DNA from: Actinacidiphila epipremni
GTDB taxonomy: Bacteria; Actinomycetota; Actinomycetes; Streptomycetales; Streptomycetaceae
Length of the DNA stretch: 64,000 bases
Direction: 5' to 3'
Assembly (NCBI RefSeq): GCF_012034175.1
Contig: NZ_JAATEJ010000016.1
Location: 124,001-188,000, forward strand
How positions within the stretch are numbered: position 1 is the first letter of the stretch; the number at the start of each line of letters is the position of its first letter. Shown in pieces: positions 17,012 through 26,341 of this stretch. Below the pieces are notes generated by a model. It was not told the origin of the DNA, did no database searches, and was given only the letters and a program-made list of their open reading frames with translations. A program made the position numbers and the translations under genes.

Positions 17012-17115
17012 GCCCGCGCGGGGACCGGCCTCGTAAGAACCCGTACGAGGGAGGGCGCGGCTCCTTTGCGCGGGCGGGTGCGGCCCCCTCGTGAAAACGC
17101 GCACAAGGGGGCGCC

Positions 17116-17121
17116 TACCAT
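17116..17121 (+). promoter_or_regulatory. Candidate -10 element for leaderless ctaA
   Basis: TACCAT ends 6 bases before GTG 17128, and no ribosome binding site is visible. ctaA would then be transcribed separately from the ABC genes, 116 bp away. Confidence 0.55.
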
Positions 17122-17127
17122 GGCTGC

Positions 17128-18135
17128 GTGCCGAAACTGCCCGACATCGCGCGAAACCCGCTCGCTTTCATCGCCGCCAGGTGGACGCCGGACCCCGTGA
17201 CGGTCCGCCGGGCGGCGCTCGCCGCCCTGGTGATGTCGGTGGTCATCGTGGTCACCGGCGGCGCGGTCCGGCTGACCGCCTCGGGCCTGGGCTGCCCGAC
17301 CTGGCCCACATGCAGCGGCGACAGCCTGCTGGGCACCCGCGAGATGGGCGTCCACCACGCCATCGAGATCAGCAACCGCATGCTGACGTACGTGCTGTGC
17401 GCCGCCGTCGGCTGGGCGATCATCGCGATCCGGGCGATGGAGCCGCGCCGCACCGGGCTCTACCGGCTGGCCTGGGCGCAGTTCTGGGTCGTGGTCGGCA
17501 ACGCGGTGTGGGGCGGCCTGACCGTCCTGACCAAGCTCAACCCGTACGTCGTCTCGCTGCACTTCCTGCTGTCCGCCGCGCTCATCACGGTGGCCGTGCT
17601 GACCTGGCAGCGGGTCGACGAGGGCGACGCCTCGCCCCGGCCGCTGGTCGGCAAGCCGGTACGGCAGCTGGGCCAGGTGCTGGCCGGCGCGACCGCGGTG
17701 CTCATCGTGGTGGGCACGCTGGTCACCGGCGCCGGCCCGCACCCCGGCGACTCCAGCACCGCGCACAAGGTGCAGCGCATCGACGTCGACTGGAAGACCA
17801 TCGCCCAGCTGCACGCCGACTTCGCGTGGGTGGTCGTGGGCCTGACCGTCGCGCTGTGGTTCGTGCTGCGCGCGGTGGACGCCCCGCGCGGGCCGCAGCG
17901 CCGGGTCGCCGAGCTGTTCGGGGTGCTCATGGGCCAGGGCGTCATCGGCTACGTCCAGTACTTCACGCATCTGCCGGCCGCGCTGGTGGACCTGCACATG
18001 TTCGGCGCGAGCCTGGTGTGGATCGCGCTGCTGCGGGTGCTGCTCGCGATGCGCGAGCGGCCGGTGTACGAGCCCGGCGCCGTGCCCGCGCCCGCGGTGA
18101 CGCGGCAGCAGGCGCAGGAGGGCGTCCTGCGCTGA
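17128..18135 (+). CDS. ctaA: Haem A synthase (COX15/CtaA)
   Basis: This integral membrane enzyme of 335 residues with about eight helices oxidises the C8 methyl of haem O to a formyl group, giving haem A for aa3-type cytochrome oxidase. The extracytoplasmic Cys pair at 56 and 62 (GCPTWPTC) and conserved His segments (GVHHAIE, SLHFLLS, QLHADFAWV, VDLHMFGASL) are present. The start is GTG 17128 with a -10-like hexamer directly upstream. Its partner haem O synthase gene ctaB lies 8.5 kb away across the pentose phosphate operon, an arrangement I recall from other streptomycetes. Confidence 0.94.
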   Translation: MPKLPDIARNPLAFIAARWTPDPVTVRRAALAALVMSVVIVVTGGAVRLTASGLGCPTWPTCSGDSLLGTREMGVHHAIEISNRMLTYVLCAAVGWAIIAIRAMEPRRTGLYRLAWAQFWVVVGNAVWGGLTVLTKLNPYVVSLHFLLSAALITVAVLTWQRVDEGDASPRPLVGKPVRQLGQVLAGATAVLIVVGTLVTGAGPHPGDSSTAHKVQRIDVDWKTIAQLHADFAWVVVGLTVALWFVLRAVDAPRGPQRRVAELFGVLMGQGVIGYVQYFTHLPAALVDLHMFGASLVWIALLRVLLAMRERPVYEPGAVPAPAVTRQQAQEGVLR

Positions 18136-18158
18136 GCCTCCTGCGCCGAGCCGGGCCC

Positions 18159-19196
18159 TCAGGCGCCCGGGAGGCCGTAGACGCGGCGGGCGTTGCCCGC
18201 CCGGACCAGGGCCGCGACCCGGGCCGCGTCCGGCGCGGACCACTCCCCCGCGGCGACCCGTTCGGCGACCAGGCGGTCCAGGGCGGCCAGGAAGCCGCGC
18301 GCGGCCGTGACGTACAGCTCGGGCAGGCCCGCCGCGCCGCCCGCGTACAGCACCTTGCCGAAGGGCGCGCGGGCCAGGGCCGGGGCGGGGTCGGCGCCGA
18401 CGGCGAGGTAGACGTGCGGCAGCTCGGCGGCCAGCCGGGCGGCGGCGGCCTCGTGCGCGGGCCCGGGCAGCAGCACGACGTCCGCGCCGAGCCCCGCGGT
18501 GGCCCGCAGGAAGCCCTCGCCGGGGCCGTGTTGCGCGTACCGCAGCGCCAGCGGCCGGCCGGCGGCGAGCGCCTGCCAGGCCAGGTGGTGCAGCAGGACC
18601 GGGTCGGCGGGCCGCTCCCCCACCCGCCGCCGGGCGAGCCAGCCCGCGGCGGCGCGGCGCAGCGGCACGAGACCGGGCGGGCCGTGCGCGGGCGCGACGC
18701 CGAGGGGTTCCGCCTCGCACGCGAAGCCGACCGCGCCGAGGGCGGCGCCGCGCACGGACTCCGCGAGATTGGCCAGAAAACCCCCTACCGTCCCGGAGGT
18801 GTCGGCCACCTGCTGCGCGAGCTGCTCCAGCCGCACGATCTCGTACGCCGCCGCGCCGCCCGCCCCGCCCAGCTCCTCGGGCGGCGTCAACTCCCCGGGC
18901 GCGCCGGTGTCCACCAGGTACGCGCCGATGCCCGTCCCGCGCAGCAGCAGCCGTACGGCCTCGTACGCGCCCAGCTCGCGGCGCCTCGCCAGGTAGCGGG
19001 CGGGGGTGCAGTGCGGTTCCAGGCCCAGCAGCGGCGGGCACCAGCGGCGTACCGCGAAGCCGGCGGGGCTGTCGAAGAGCGTCGTGCGGGGCGCGGCCAC
19101 GCCCGGTAAGCGGGCCTCGAACGCCCCGATGCCGAGGTCGCCGGGCTCCACCCCGTGGCCGTACGCGTCCACCAGCAGCCCCCGCCCGCCGGCCAT
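18159..19196 (-). CDS. Amidohydrolase-2 family protein (FluG-like), function unknown
   Basis: The protein has 345 residues and looks like a TIM-barrel amidohydrolase: an N-terminal DAYGHGV segment, a central Leu/Ala-rich helical region, a barrel strand with HLAWQALAAGRPLALRYAQHG, and a C-terminal FGKVLYAGGAAGLPELY segment typical of the family. The usual HxH metal motif at the first strand appears as YGHGV, so metal binding may be altered. No substrate can be named. It is convergent with ctaA and followed on the same strand by a small unknown gene. Confidence 0.7.
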   Translation of the reverse strand: MAGGRGLLVDAYGHGVEPGDLGIGAFEARLPGVAAPRTTLFDSPAGFAVRRWCPPLLGLEPHCTPARYLARRRELGAYEAVRLLLRGTGIGAYLVDTGAPGELTPPEELGGAGGAAAYEIVRLEQLAQQVADTSGTVGGFLANLAESVRGAALGAVGFACEAEPLGVAPAHGPPGLVPLRRAAAGWLARRRVGERPADPVLLHHLAWQALAAGRPLALRYAQHGPGEGFLRATAGLGADVVLLPGPAHEAAAARLAAELPHVYLAVGADPAPALARAPFGKVLYAGGAAGLPELYVTAARGFLAALDRLVAERVAAGEWSAPDAARVAALVRAGNARRVYGLPGA

Positions 19197-19253
19197 CCAC
19201 CGCTCCCTCGCCGCCGTCCCGCGCTGTGCCGGGCCCGACGGCCCACGGCATCG

Positions 19254-19562
19254 TCAGGGGCGGGTGCCACCGCCGATCTGAATTCCGGCCATCCGCTTCC
19301 ACTCGTAGGGCCCGGTGACGACCCGCCCGGCCATCTCCCCGTCGAAGCCCTCCCGGCGCGTGACGCCCGCGCCCTCGACCGCGGCCTCCGCCGCCGCATG
19401 CGTCGGCGCGAACAGATCCCCCCAGGCCCCGTCGGCCCCCACCAGCACGATGCGGCTGCCCCGCGCCCCGACGTACTCCACACACGCCTCGGCCCCGCCA
19501 TGCCCCCGCGCGAACCGCTCGACGTCCCGCACCAGCCGCCCGACCACTCTGCTCTCAGCCAT
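19254..19562 (-). CDS. Conserved small protein of unknown function
   Basis: This 102-residue protein has no signal or membrane segment. Alternating charged and hydrophobic segments (RIVLVGADGAWGDLFAPT, then EGFDGEMAGRVVTGPYEWKRMAGIQ) suggest a small alpha/beta domain. The codon pattern, with third positions almost all G or C, supports a real gene. A TAGCAT hexamer ends 6 bases before ATG 19562, so it is probably leaderless. It may be co-transcribed with the amidohydrolase-like gene 57 bp downstream. Confidence 0.75.
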   Translation of the reverse strand: MAESRVVGRLVRDVERFARGHGGAEACVEYVGARGSRIVLVGADGAWGDLFAPTHAAAEAAVEGAGVTRREGFDGEMAGRVVTGPYEWKRMAGIQIGGGTRP

Positions 19563-19568
19563 GCGCCT

Positions 19569-19574
19569 ATGCTA
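19569..19574 (-). promoter_or_regulatory. Candidate -10 element for the 102-residue protein gene
   Basis: On the minus strand TAGCAT lies 6 bases before ATG 19562, and no Shine-Dalgarno sequence is seen. Confidence 0.55.
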
Positions 19575-19627
19575 CCCGCGAGTAGCCCCACGCGTCCGCG
19601 TCCCGGGGCCCTTCGTACGACAGCCGG

Positions 19628-19658
19628 CAGGGGCGCGGGTGAAGTCCCCGCGCCCCTG
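19628..19658 (-). terminator. Hairpin after pgl (shared AGGGGCGCGGG family)
   Basis: Twelve-base perfect arms (19628-19639 and 19647-19658) with a 7-base loop lie just after the pentose phosphate operon. The arm sequence matches the suf and ctaB/pgi terminators. Confidence 0.8.
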
Positions 19659-19676
19659 GTGGGCATGCCGCGGCAC

Positions 19677-20456
19677 CTACGCCGACGCCGCCGGATACAG
19701 GTCGCGCGGGAGCTTCGCCGCGGCGGTGGCGTCCAGCAGCCAGAGCGTGCGGGTCAGGCCGCGGGCGGCGGAGGCGGGGGCCTGGAGGGCGCCCGGGTCG
19801 GAGAGGGCCAGCGCGACCGCGCCCGCCTTGTCCTCGCCCGCCGCGAGGAGCCACACCTCGTGCGCCGCCCGGATCGCGGGCAGCGTGAGCGAGATCCGGG
19901 TCGGCGGCGGCTTCGGGGAGCCGTGGACGCCGACGACCGTACGGGTCTCCTCGCGCACCGCCGGGTGCTCGGGGAAGAGCGAGGCCACATGCGCGTCCGG
20001 CCCGACGCCGAGCAGCAGCACGTCGAAGGCCGGCACCCGGCCATGGCCCTCGGGCCCGGCCGCCGCGGCGAGCTCCGCCGCGTACGCCTCGGCCGCCGCC
20101 TCCACGTCGGAGCCGTACGGGCCGTCGGACGGCGCCATCGTGTGGACCCGCGCCGGGTCCAGCGGCACGGCGTCCAGCAGCGTCGCGGCCTGCGTGGCGT
20201 TGCGCTCCGGGTCGCCGTCCGGCAGGAAGCGCTCGTCGCCCCACCACACGTCCAGCCGCGCCCAGTCCACCGCGTCCCGCGCGGGGGACCCGGCGAGCGC
20301 GGCGAGCAGCGCGTTGCCGTTGCGGCCACCCGTGAGCACCACCGAGGCGGTGCCACGGGCGGCCTGCGCGTCGACGACCCGGGTGATGAGCCGGGCCGCG
20401 GCGGCCTCGGCCATCAGCTCCTTGTCGCGGTGCACGACGACCTGGGGCGTACTCAC
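19677..20456 (-). CDS. pgl: 6-Phosphogluconolactonase
   Basis: The enzyme hydrolyses 6-phosphogluconolactone to 6-phosphogluconate, the second step of the oxidative pentose phosphate pathway. It has 259 residues and the family motif WWGDERFLP, with the sugar-isomerase-like fold (VVLTGGRNGNAL; LLLGVGPDAHVASLFP). GTG 20456 overlaps the opcA stop as GTGA. It is the last gene of the tkt-tal-zwf-opcA-pgl operon. Confidence 0.94.
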   Translation of the reverse strand: MSTPQVVVHRDKELMAEAAAARLITRVVDAQAARGTASVVLTGGRNGNALLAALAGSPARDAVDWARLDVWWGDERFLPDGDPERNATQAATLLDAVPLDPARVHTMAPSDGPYGSDVEAAAEAYAAELAAAAGPEGHGRVPAFDVLLLGVGPDAHVASLFPEHPAVREETRTVVGVHGSPKPPPTRISLTLPAIRAAHEVWLLAAGEDKAGAVALALSDPGALQAPASAARGLTRTLWLLDATAAAKLPRDLYPAASA

Positions 20457-21559
20457 TTCGACGACCCCGCCGCGCCCGACCCGGACGAGGACGCGGAGGA
20501 AGAGGCCGACGACGACGAAGAGGCCGACGAAGAGGAGGACTTCGCAGCCGAGGCCGCCGCCTTCTTCTGCGCCGTCGGGGTCGCCCCGGCCGCGCCCTTG
20601 GGCGCCTCCTTCGCGTCCTTGCCGCCCTTCGCGCCGCCCACGAGGTGGTTGACGCCGAAGTCGATCGTCATGCGGTATATGTCGTCGGGGTCGAGCCGGC
20701 GCAGCTCCTCGGCGATCAGCTCCGAGGTCTCCCGCCGCTTGAGCGCCACATGCCGGTCCGGCTGCCCCGGCACCGACAGCTCGGCGAGCCGCCCGTCCGG
20801 CCGGTCCAGGCAGATGTCGCCGCCCTCGGTGAACAGGTGCACCCCGGTGATGCCGGGGCCGTCCGAGACCTTGCGCTCCACCTCGACGCCCAGCCGCTCG
20901 GCGAGCCACAGCGCCAGCAGCTCGGTGCTGGCGTTGTACGCCTCGCCCTCCACGGCCGCCGCGGTGATCTTCGCGTGCTTCTGGTCCAGCGCCGCCGCCA
21001 GCATCGAGCGCCACGGCGTGATGCGGGTCCAGGCCAGGTCGGTGTCGCCCGGCGTGTAGCCGTCGGCGCGGACCTTCAGCGAGCCGACCGGGTCCTCCGC
21101 GGAGGCCGCGTCGGTGATCCGGCGCTGCGCCAGCCGGCCCAGCGGGTCCTTGCCGGCGACGTCCGGCGCCTGGTCGGGCCACCAGCACACGACGGGCGCG
21201 TCCGGCAGCAGCAGCGGCAGCACGACGGACTCGGCGTGGTTGGCCAGCTCGCCGTGCATGCGCAGCAGCACGGTCTCGCCGGTCCCCGCCTCGTCGCCCA
21301 CCACCACCTCGGCGTCCAGCCGGGCCCCGGCCCGCTCCCTGGGGGAACGGCCCGGGCGCTTGATGACCGCGAGGATGCGCGAGGGGTGCTCGCGCGACGC
21401 CTCGTGCGCGGCCCGCAGCGCGTCGTAGGCGCTGCCCTCGTCGGTGACGATGACCAGCGTCAGCACCATGCCCACCGCGGGGGTGCCGCTGGCCCGCCGG
21501 GCCTCGATCAGCCCGGCGTTGATGCGTGCGGACGTGGTGTCCGTGAGGTCGATCTTCAT
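20453..21559 (-). CDS. opcA: OpcA, glucose-6-phosphate dehydrogenase assembly protein
   Basis: OpcA is needed for Zwf assembly or activity in actinobacteria and cyanobacteria. The protein has 368 residues; the conserved part spans about 1-310 and includes PVVCWWPDQAP and RITPWRSMLAAALD. The last 60 or so residues form an Ala/Lys then almost pure Ser/Ala tail (about 20453-20590), probably disordered and absent from many orthologues. ATG 21559 overlaps the zwf stop as ATGA, and its own stop overlaps pgl, so zwf-opcA-pgl are tightly coupled. Confidence 0.94.
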   Translation of the reverse strand: MKIDLTDTTSARINAGLIEARRASGTPAVGMVLTLVIVTDEGSAYDALRAAHEASREHPSRILAVIKRPGRSPRERAGARLDAEVVVGDEAGTGETVLLRMHGELANHAESVVLPLLLPDAPVVCWWPDQAPDVAGKDPLGRLAQRRITDAASAEDPVGSLKVRADGYTPGDTDLAWTRITPWRSMLAAALDQKHAKITAAAVEGEAYNASTELLALWLAERLGVEVERKVSDGPGITGVHLFTEGGDICLDRPDGRLAELSVPGQPDRHVALKRRETSELIAEELRRLDPDDIYRMTIDFGVNHLVGGAKGGKDAKEAPKGAAGATPTAQKKAAASAAKSSSSSASSSSSASSSASSSGSGAAGSSK

Positions 21560-23097
21560 GGCCGGCGCCAGCTCCTGCCGTCTCGTGCGAGCATCTCGTC
21601 CGCCTCGACCGGGCCCCAGGTGCCCGCCTCGTACTGCGCGGGCCTGCCGTGCCGCTCCCAGTAGCTCTCGATGGGGTCGAGGATGTTCCAGGACAGCTCT
21701 ACTTCCTGGTGCCGCGGGAAGAGGTTGGCATCGCCGAGCAGCACGTCCAGGATCAGCCGCTCGTACGCCTCCGGGCTGGACTCGGTGAAGGACTCGCCGT
21801 ACGCGAAGTCCATCGTCACGTCCCGCACCTCGGTGGAGGTGCCCGGCACCTTCGAGCCGAACCGCACCGTGACGCCCTCGTCCGGCTGCACCCGGATGAC
21901 CAGGGCGTTCTGCCCCAGCTCCTCGGTGGCCCCGGACTCGAAGGGCAGATACGGCGCGCGCTTGAAGATCACCGCGATCTCGGTGACCCGGCGGCCGAGC
22001 CGCTTGCCGGTGCGCAGGTAGAACGGCACGCCCGCCCAGCGGCGGTTGTTGATCGTCAGCCGGACCGCCGCGTAGGTGTCGGTCTTGGACTTCGGGTCGA
22101 TGCCGTCTTCCTCCAGGTAGCCCAGCACCTCCTCGCCGCCCTGCCACGCGTGCGCGTACTGCCCGCGCACGGTGTGCTTGCCCAGGTCGTCCGGCAGCTC
22201 CACCGCCGAGAGCACCTTGAGCTTCTCCGCCGTGAGCGCCTTGGGGTGGAAGGAGCCGGGCTCCTCCATCGCGGTGAGCGCCAGCAGCTGGAGCAGGTGG
22301 TTCTGGATCACGTCACGGGCCGCGCCGATGCCGTCGTAGTAGCCGGCCCGGCCGCCGATGCCGATGTCCTCGGCCATCGTGATCTGGACGTGGTCGACGT
22401 AGGACCGGTTCCAGATCGGCTCGTACATCGTGTTGGCGAACCGCAGCGCCAGGATGTTCTGGACGGTCTCCTTGCCCAGGTAGTGGTCGATCCGGAAGAC
22501 CTCGTTGGGCGGGAAGACGTCGTGCACGATCCGGTTGAGCTCCTGCGCGCTCGCCAGGTCGTGGCCGAACGGCTTCTCGATGACGGCGCGCCGCCACGAG
22601 TCGCCGTTGCCCTGCGACAGCCCGTGCTTCTTGAGCTGCTGCACCACGTTGGGGAAGAACCTCGGCGGCACCGACAGGTAGAAGGCGAAGTTGCCGCCCG
22701 TGCCGCGCGCCTTGTCCAGGTCCTCGATCGTGGTCTTGAGCGTCTCGAAGGCGGTGTCGTCGTCGAAGTCGCCCTGCACGAACCGGCAGCCCTCGGCGAG
22801 CTGCTGCCAGACCTCCTCGCGGAAGGGGGTGCGCGCGTGCTCCTTGACCGCGTCGTGCACCTCCTGCGCGAAGTCCTCGTCCTCCCAGCTGCGGCGGGCG
22901 AAGCCGACCAGCGCGAAGCCCGGCGGCAGCAGCCCGCGGTTGGCCAGGTCGTACACCGCCGGCATCAGCTTCTTGCGCGACAGGTCGCCCGTCACGCCGA
23001 AGATGACCAGTCCGGACGGCCCCGCGATACGCGGCAGCCGCCGGTCCAGCGGATCGCGCAGCGGGTTCTCGCGGCGCTCCGGGGTCTCAGTGCTCAC
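21556..23097 (-). CDS. zwf: Glucose-6-phosphate 1-dehydrogenase
   Basis: The enzyme oxidises glucose 6-phosphate with NADP+, the entry and main control point of the oxidative pentose phosphate pathway. It has 513 residues from GTG 23097. The dinucleotide motif is FGVTGDLSRKKL and the active-site segment RIDHYLGKE. The gene begins one base before the tal stop codon and overlaps opcA. Its product supplies NADPH for biosynthesis and mycothiol reduction. Confidence 0.96.
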   Translation of the reverse strand: MSTETPERRENPLRDPLDRRLPRIAGPSGLVIFGVTGDLSRKKLMPAVYDLANRGLLPPGFALVGFARRSWEDEDFAQEVHDAVKEHARTPFREEVWQQLAEGCRFVQGDFDDDTAFETLKTTIEDLDKARGTGGNFAFYLSVPPRFFPNVVQQLKKHGLSQGNGDSWRRAVIEKPFGHDLASAQELNRIVHDVFPPNEVFRIDHYLGKETVQNILALRFANTMYEPIWNRSYVDHVQITMAEDIGIGGRAGYYDGIGAARDVIQNHLLQLLALTAMEEPGSFHPKALTAEKLKVLSAVELPDDLGKHTVRGQYAHAWQGGEEVLGYLEEDGIDPKSKTDTYAAVRLTINNRRWAGVPFYLRTGKRLGRRVTEIAVIFKRAPYLPFESGATEELGQNALVIRVQPDEGVTVRFGSKVPGTSTEVRDVTMDFAYGESFTESSPEAYERLILDVLLGDANLFPRHQEVELSWNILDPIESYWERHGRPAQYEAGTWGPVEADEMLARDGRSWRRP

Positions 23098-23098
23098 C

Positions 23099-24217
23099 TC
23101 AGGCCTCCGCAGGAGCGAGCCGTTCGAGTTCCGCCTTGGTGGAGTCCAGCAGTTCGTTCCAGGCCGCCTCGAACTTCTCGACGCCCTCGTCCTCCAGCTG
23201 CTGGACCACGTCGTCGTACGAGATGCCGAGCGCCCCGATGGCGTCCAGCTCGGCACGCGACTGCTCGTACGTGCCGTGGATGGTGTCGCCGGTGACGCGG
23301 CCCTGCTCGGCGGTGGCCTCCAGGGTCGCCTCCGGCATGGTGTTGACGGTGTTCGGCGCGACCAGCTCGGTGACGTACAGCGTCGCCGGGTAGGCCGGGT
23401 CCTTCACGCCGGTGGAGGCCCACAGCGGGCGCTGCTTGTTGGCGCCCTTGCGCTCCAGCGCCAGCCAGCGCTCGGAGCCGAAGACCTCCTCGTACGCCTG
23501 GTAGGCCAGCCGGGCGTTGGCGACGGCGGCCTTGCCCTTGAGTGCCTTGGCCTCGTCGGTGCCGATCTTCTCCAGGCGCTTGTCGATCTCGGTGTCCACC
23601 CGGGAGACGAAGAACGACGCGACCGAGTGGATCTGCGAGACGTCCAGGCCCGCGGCGTCCGCCTTCTCCAGGCCGGTCAGGTACGCGTCCATGACCTCGC
23701 GGTACCGCTCCAGGGAGAAGATCAGCGTGACGTTGACGCTGATGCCGCGCGCGGTGACCTCGGCGATGGCCGGCAGGCCCGCCTTCGTCGCCGGGATCTT
23801 GATCAGCGTGTTCGGCCGGTCCACCAGCCACGCCAGCTGCTTGGCCTCGGCGACCGTGGCCCGGGTGTCGTGCGCCAGCCGCGGGTCCACCTCGATCGAC
23901 ACCCGGCCGTCCCGGCCGCCGGTGGCGTCGAAGACCGGGCGGAAGATGTCGGCGGCGTCCCGTACGTCGGCGGTGGTGATCATCCGCACCGCCTCGTCCG
24001 GGGTCAGCCGGCGCGCCGCGAGGTCGCTGACCTGCGGGTCGTACAGCTCGTCGCCGGAGATGGCCTTCTGGAAGATCGACGGGTTGGTCGTCGCGCCGAC
24101 GACGTGCTGCTGGTCGATCAGTTCGTGCAGGTTGCCGGTGGTGATGCGCCGGCGGGACATGTCGTCGAGCCAGATCGCGACGCCTTCGTCGGAGAGGCGC
24201 TCAAGTGCGTCTGTCAT
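23099..24217 (-). CDS. tal: Transaldolase
   Basis: This 372-residue transaldolase, of the size seen in actinobacteria, interconverts sedoheptulose 7-phosphate plus glyceraldehyde 3-phosphate with erythrose 4-phosphate plus fructose 6-phosphate. Motifs are GATTNPSIFQKAIS near the N-terminus and the Schiff-base lysine segment LIKIPATKAGLPA. ATG 24217 has AGGAGA about 9 bases upstream. It lies 36 bp after tkt and next to zwf. Confidence 0.96.
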   Translation of the reverse strand: MTDALERLSDEGVAIWLDDMSRRRITTGNLHELIDQQHVVGATTNPSIFQKAISGDELYDPQVSDLAARRLTPDEAVRMITTADVRDAADIFRPVFDATGGRDGRVSIEVDPRLAHDTRATVAEAKQLAWLVDRPNTLIKIPATKAGLPAIAEVTARGISVNVTLIFSLERYREVMDAYLTGLEKADAAGLDVSQIHSVASFFVSRVDTEIDKRLEKIGTDEAKALKGKAAVANARLAYQAYEEVFGSERWLALERKGANKQRPLWASTGVKDPAYPATLYVTELVAPNTVNTMPEATLEATAEQGRVTGDTIHGTYEQSRAELDAIGALGISYDDVVQQLEDEGVEKFEAAWNELLDSTKAELERLAPAEA

Positions 24218-24253
24218 GGGAATTGCATCTCCTGGATTGTCGTGTTACCTGCG

Positions 24254-26341
24254 TCAGCGATCAGCGGCGGCGAGAGATTCCCGCGCCGCGGCGGCCACCG
24301 CCTCCGCGGTGAACCCGAACTCGCGGAACAGCACACCGGCGCTCGCCGAGGCACCGAAGTGCTCCAGGCTCACCACGCGTCCCGCGTCACCCACGTAGCG
24401 GTACCAGGTCAGCGCGATGCCGGCCTCGACCGCGACCCGGGCCTTCACCGAGGGCGGCAGCACGCCGTCCCGGTACGCCTGGTCCTGCTCCTCGAACCAC
24501 TCCACGCACGGCATCGACACCACCCGGGTGGGGATGCCGGCGGCCTGCAGCTGCTCGCGGGCGCCGACGGCCAGCTGCACCTCGGAGCCGGTGCCGATCA
24601 GGACGACCTGCGCCGGGCCGCCCTCGGCCTCGAAGAGCACATAGCCGCCGCGCGCCGCGTCCTCGTTGCGGTCGTACGTCGGCAGGCCCTGCCGGCTGAG
24701 CGCCAGGCCGTGCGGGGCGCCCTTGCCGAACTCCTTCGTCCAGCGCTTGTGGATCTCCCGCCACGCCACGACCGTCTCGTTGGCGTCGGCCGGGCGCACC
24801 ACGTTCAGCCCCGGGATGGCCCGCAGCGACGCCAGGTGCTCCACCGGCTGGTGCGTCGGGCCGTCCTCGCCCAGGCCGATCGAGTCGTGCGTCCACACGT
24901 ACGTCACCGGCAGGTGCATGAGCGCCGACAGCCGCACCGCGTTGCGCATGTAGTCGGAGAAGACCAGGAACGTACCGCCGTAGACCCGGGTGTTGCCGTG
25001 CAGCGTGATGCCGTTCATCTCGGCGGCCATCGAGTGCTCGCGGATGCCGAAGTGGATCGTGCGGCCGTACGGCTTGGCCTCCGGCAGCGGGTTGCCGGCC
25101 GGCAGGAACGACGACGTCTTGTCGAAGGTGGTGTTGTTGGAGCCCGCAAGGTCGGCCGAGCCGCCCCACAGCTCCGGCACGACCGCGCCGAGCGCCTCCA
25201 GCACCTTGCCGGACGCGGCACGGGTGGCCAGCGAGCTGCCGGTCTCGAACACCGGCAGGTGGCTCTCCCAGCCGTCGGGCAGCTCGCCCCGGCTGATCCG
25301 GTCGAAGGTCGCCGCGCGCTCGGGGTTCGCGGTGCGCCAGGCGGCGAAGGACTTCTCCCACTCCGCGCGGGCCTCCCGGCCGCGGTCGGCGACGGCGCGG
25401 GTGTGAGCGATCACTTCGTCGGCCACCTGGAAGTGCTGGTCGGGGTCAAACCCCAGCACCTCCTTGGTGGCGCGCACCTCGTCCTCGCCCAGCGCCGAGC
25501 CGTGCGCGGCCTCGGTGTTCTGCGCGTGCGGCGCGGGCCAGGCGATGATCGAGCGGACCGCGATGAAGGAGGGGCGCTCGGTCTCGGCCTTGGCGGCCAG
25601 CAGCGCCGCGTACAGGGCGTGCGGGTCGAGGTCGCCGTTGTCCAGCGGGGCGACCCGCTGGACGTGCCAGCCGTACGCCTCGTAGCGCTTGACGGTGTCC
25701 TCGGAGACGGCGGTCTCGGTGTCGCCCTCGATGGAGATGTGGTTGTCGTCCCACAGCAGCGTCAGGTTGCCGAGCTTCTGGTGGCCGGCGAGCGAGGACG
25801 CCTCGGCGGAGATGCCCTCCTGGAGGCAGCCGTCACCGGCGATCGCCCAGATGTTGTGGTCGAACGGCGAGGTGCCGGGGGCCGCGTCCGGGTCGAACAG
25901 GCCGCGCTCGTAGCGGGCGGCCATCGCCATGCCCACCGCGTTGGCGACACCCTGGCCGAGCGGGCCGGTGGTGGTCTCCACGCCGGTCGTGTGGCCGTAC
26001 TCGGGGTGGCCGGGGGTGCGCGAGCCCCAGGTGCGGAACGACTTCAGGTCGTCCAGCTCCAGGCCGTAGCCCGAGAAGTACAGCTGCGTGTAGAGGGTCA
26101 GGCTGCTGTGGCCGGCGGACAGCACGAAGCGGTCCCGGCCGGTCCAGTCCGCGTCCGCGGGGTCGTGCCGCATCACCCGCTGGAAGAGCAGGTACGCGGC
26201 CGGTGCCAGGCTCATCGCGGTGCCGGGGTGGCCGTTGCCGACCTTCTGCACTGCGTCGGCGGCCAGGACGCGGGCGGTGTCAACGGCCCGCCGGTCCAGA
26301 TCTGTCCAGTCAAGGTCTGCGGTGGTCGGCTGCTTGCTCAC
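24254..26341 (-). CDS. tkt: Transketolase
   Basis: This 695-residue thiamine-diphosphate enzyme is the first gene of the pentose phosphate operon. The N-terminal domain has GNGHPGTAMSLAP and the TPP/Mg motif GDGCLQEG...WDDNHISIEG. The Pyr domain carries GIREHSMAAEMNGI, and a C-terminal domain follows. The start is GTG 26341, with AGGAG about 12 bases upstream. It is divergent from ctaB; the 318-bp space between the two start codons must hold both promoters. Confidence 0.96.
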   Translation of the reverse strand: MSKQPTTADLDWTDLDRRAVDTARVLAADAVQKVGNGHPGTAMSLAPAAYLLFQRVMRHDPADADWTGRDRFVLSAGHSSLTLYTQLYFSGYGLELDDLKSFRTWGSRTPGHPEYGHTTGVETTTGPLGQGVANAVGMAMAARYERGLFDPDAAPGTSPFDHNIWAIAGDGCLQEGISAEASSLAGHQKLGNLTLLWDDNHISIEGDTETAVSEDTVKRYEAYGWHVQRVAPLDNGDLDPHALYAALLAAKAETERPSFIAVRSIIAWPAPHAQNTEAAHGSALGEDEVRATKEVLGFDPDQHFQVADEVIAHTRAVADRGREARAEWEKSFAAWRTANPERAATFDRISRGELPDGWESHLPVFETGSSLATRAASGKVLEALGAVVPELWGGSADLAGSNNTTFDKTSSFLPAGNPLPEAKPYGRTIHFGIREHSMAAEMNGITLHGNTRVYGGTFLVFSDYMRNAVRLSALMHLPVTYVWTHDSIGLGEDGPTHQPVEHLASLRAIPGLNVVRPADANETVVAWREIHKRWTKEFGKGAPHGLALSRQGLPTYDRNEDAARGGYVLFEAEGGPAQVVLIGTGSEVQLAVGAREQLQAAGIPTRVVSMPCVEWFEEQDQAYRDGVLPPSVKARVAVEAGIALTWYRYVGDAGRVVSLEHFGASASAGVLFREFGFTAEAVAAAARESLAAADR

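Noticed and set aside
17045..17092. A terminator between the ABC permease and ctaA
   Set aside because: Only a 7-bp ACGAGGG/CCCTCGT pairing around a large loop is visible, too weak to support a terminator.
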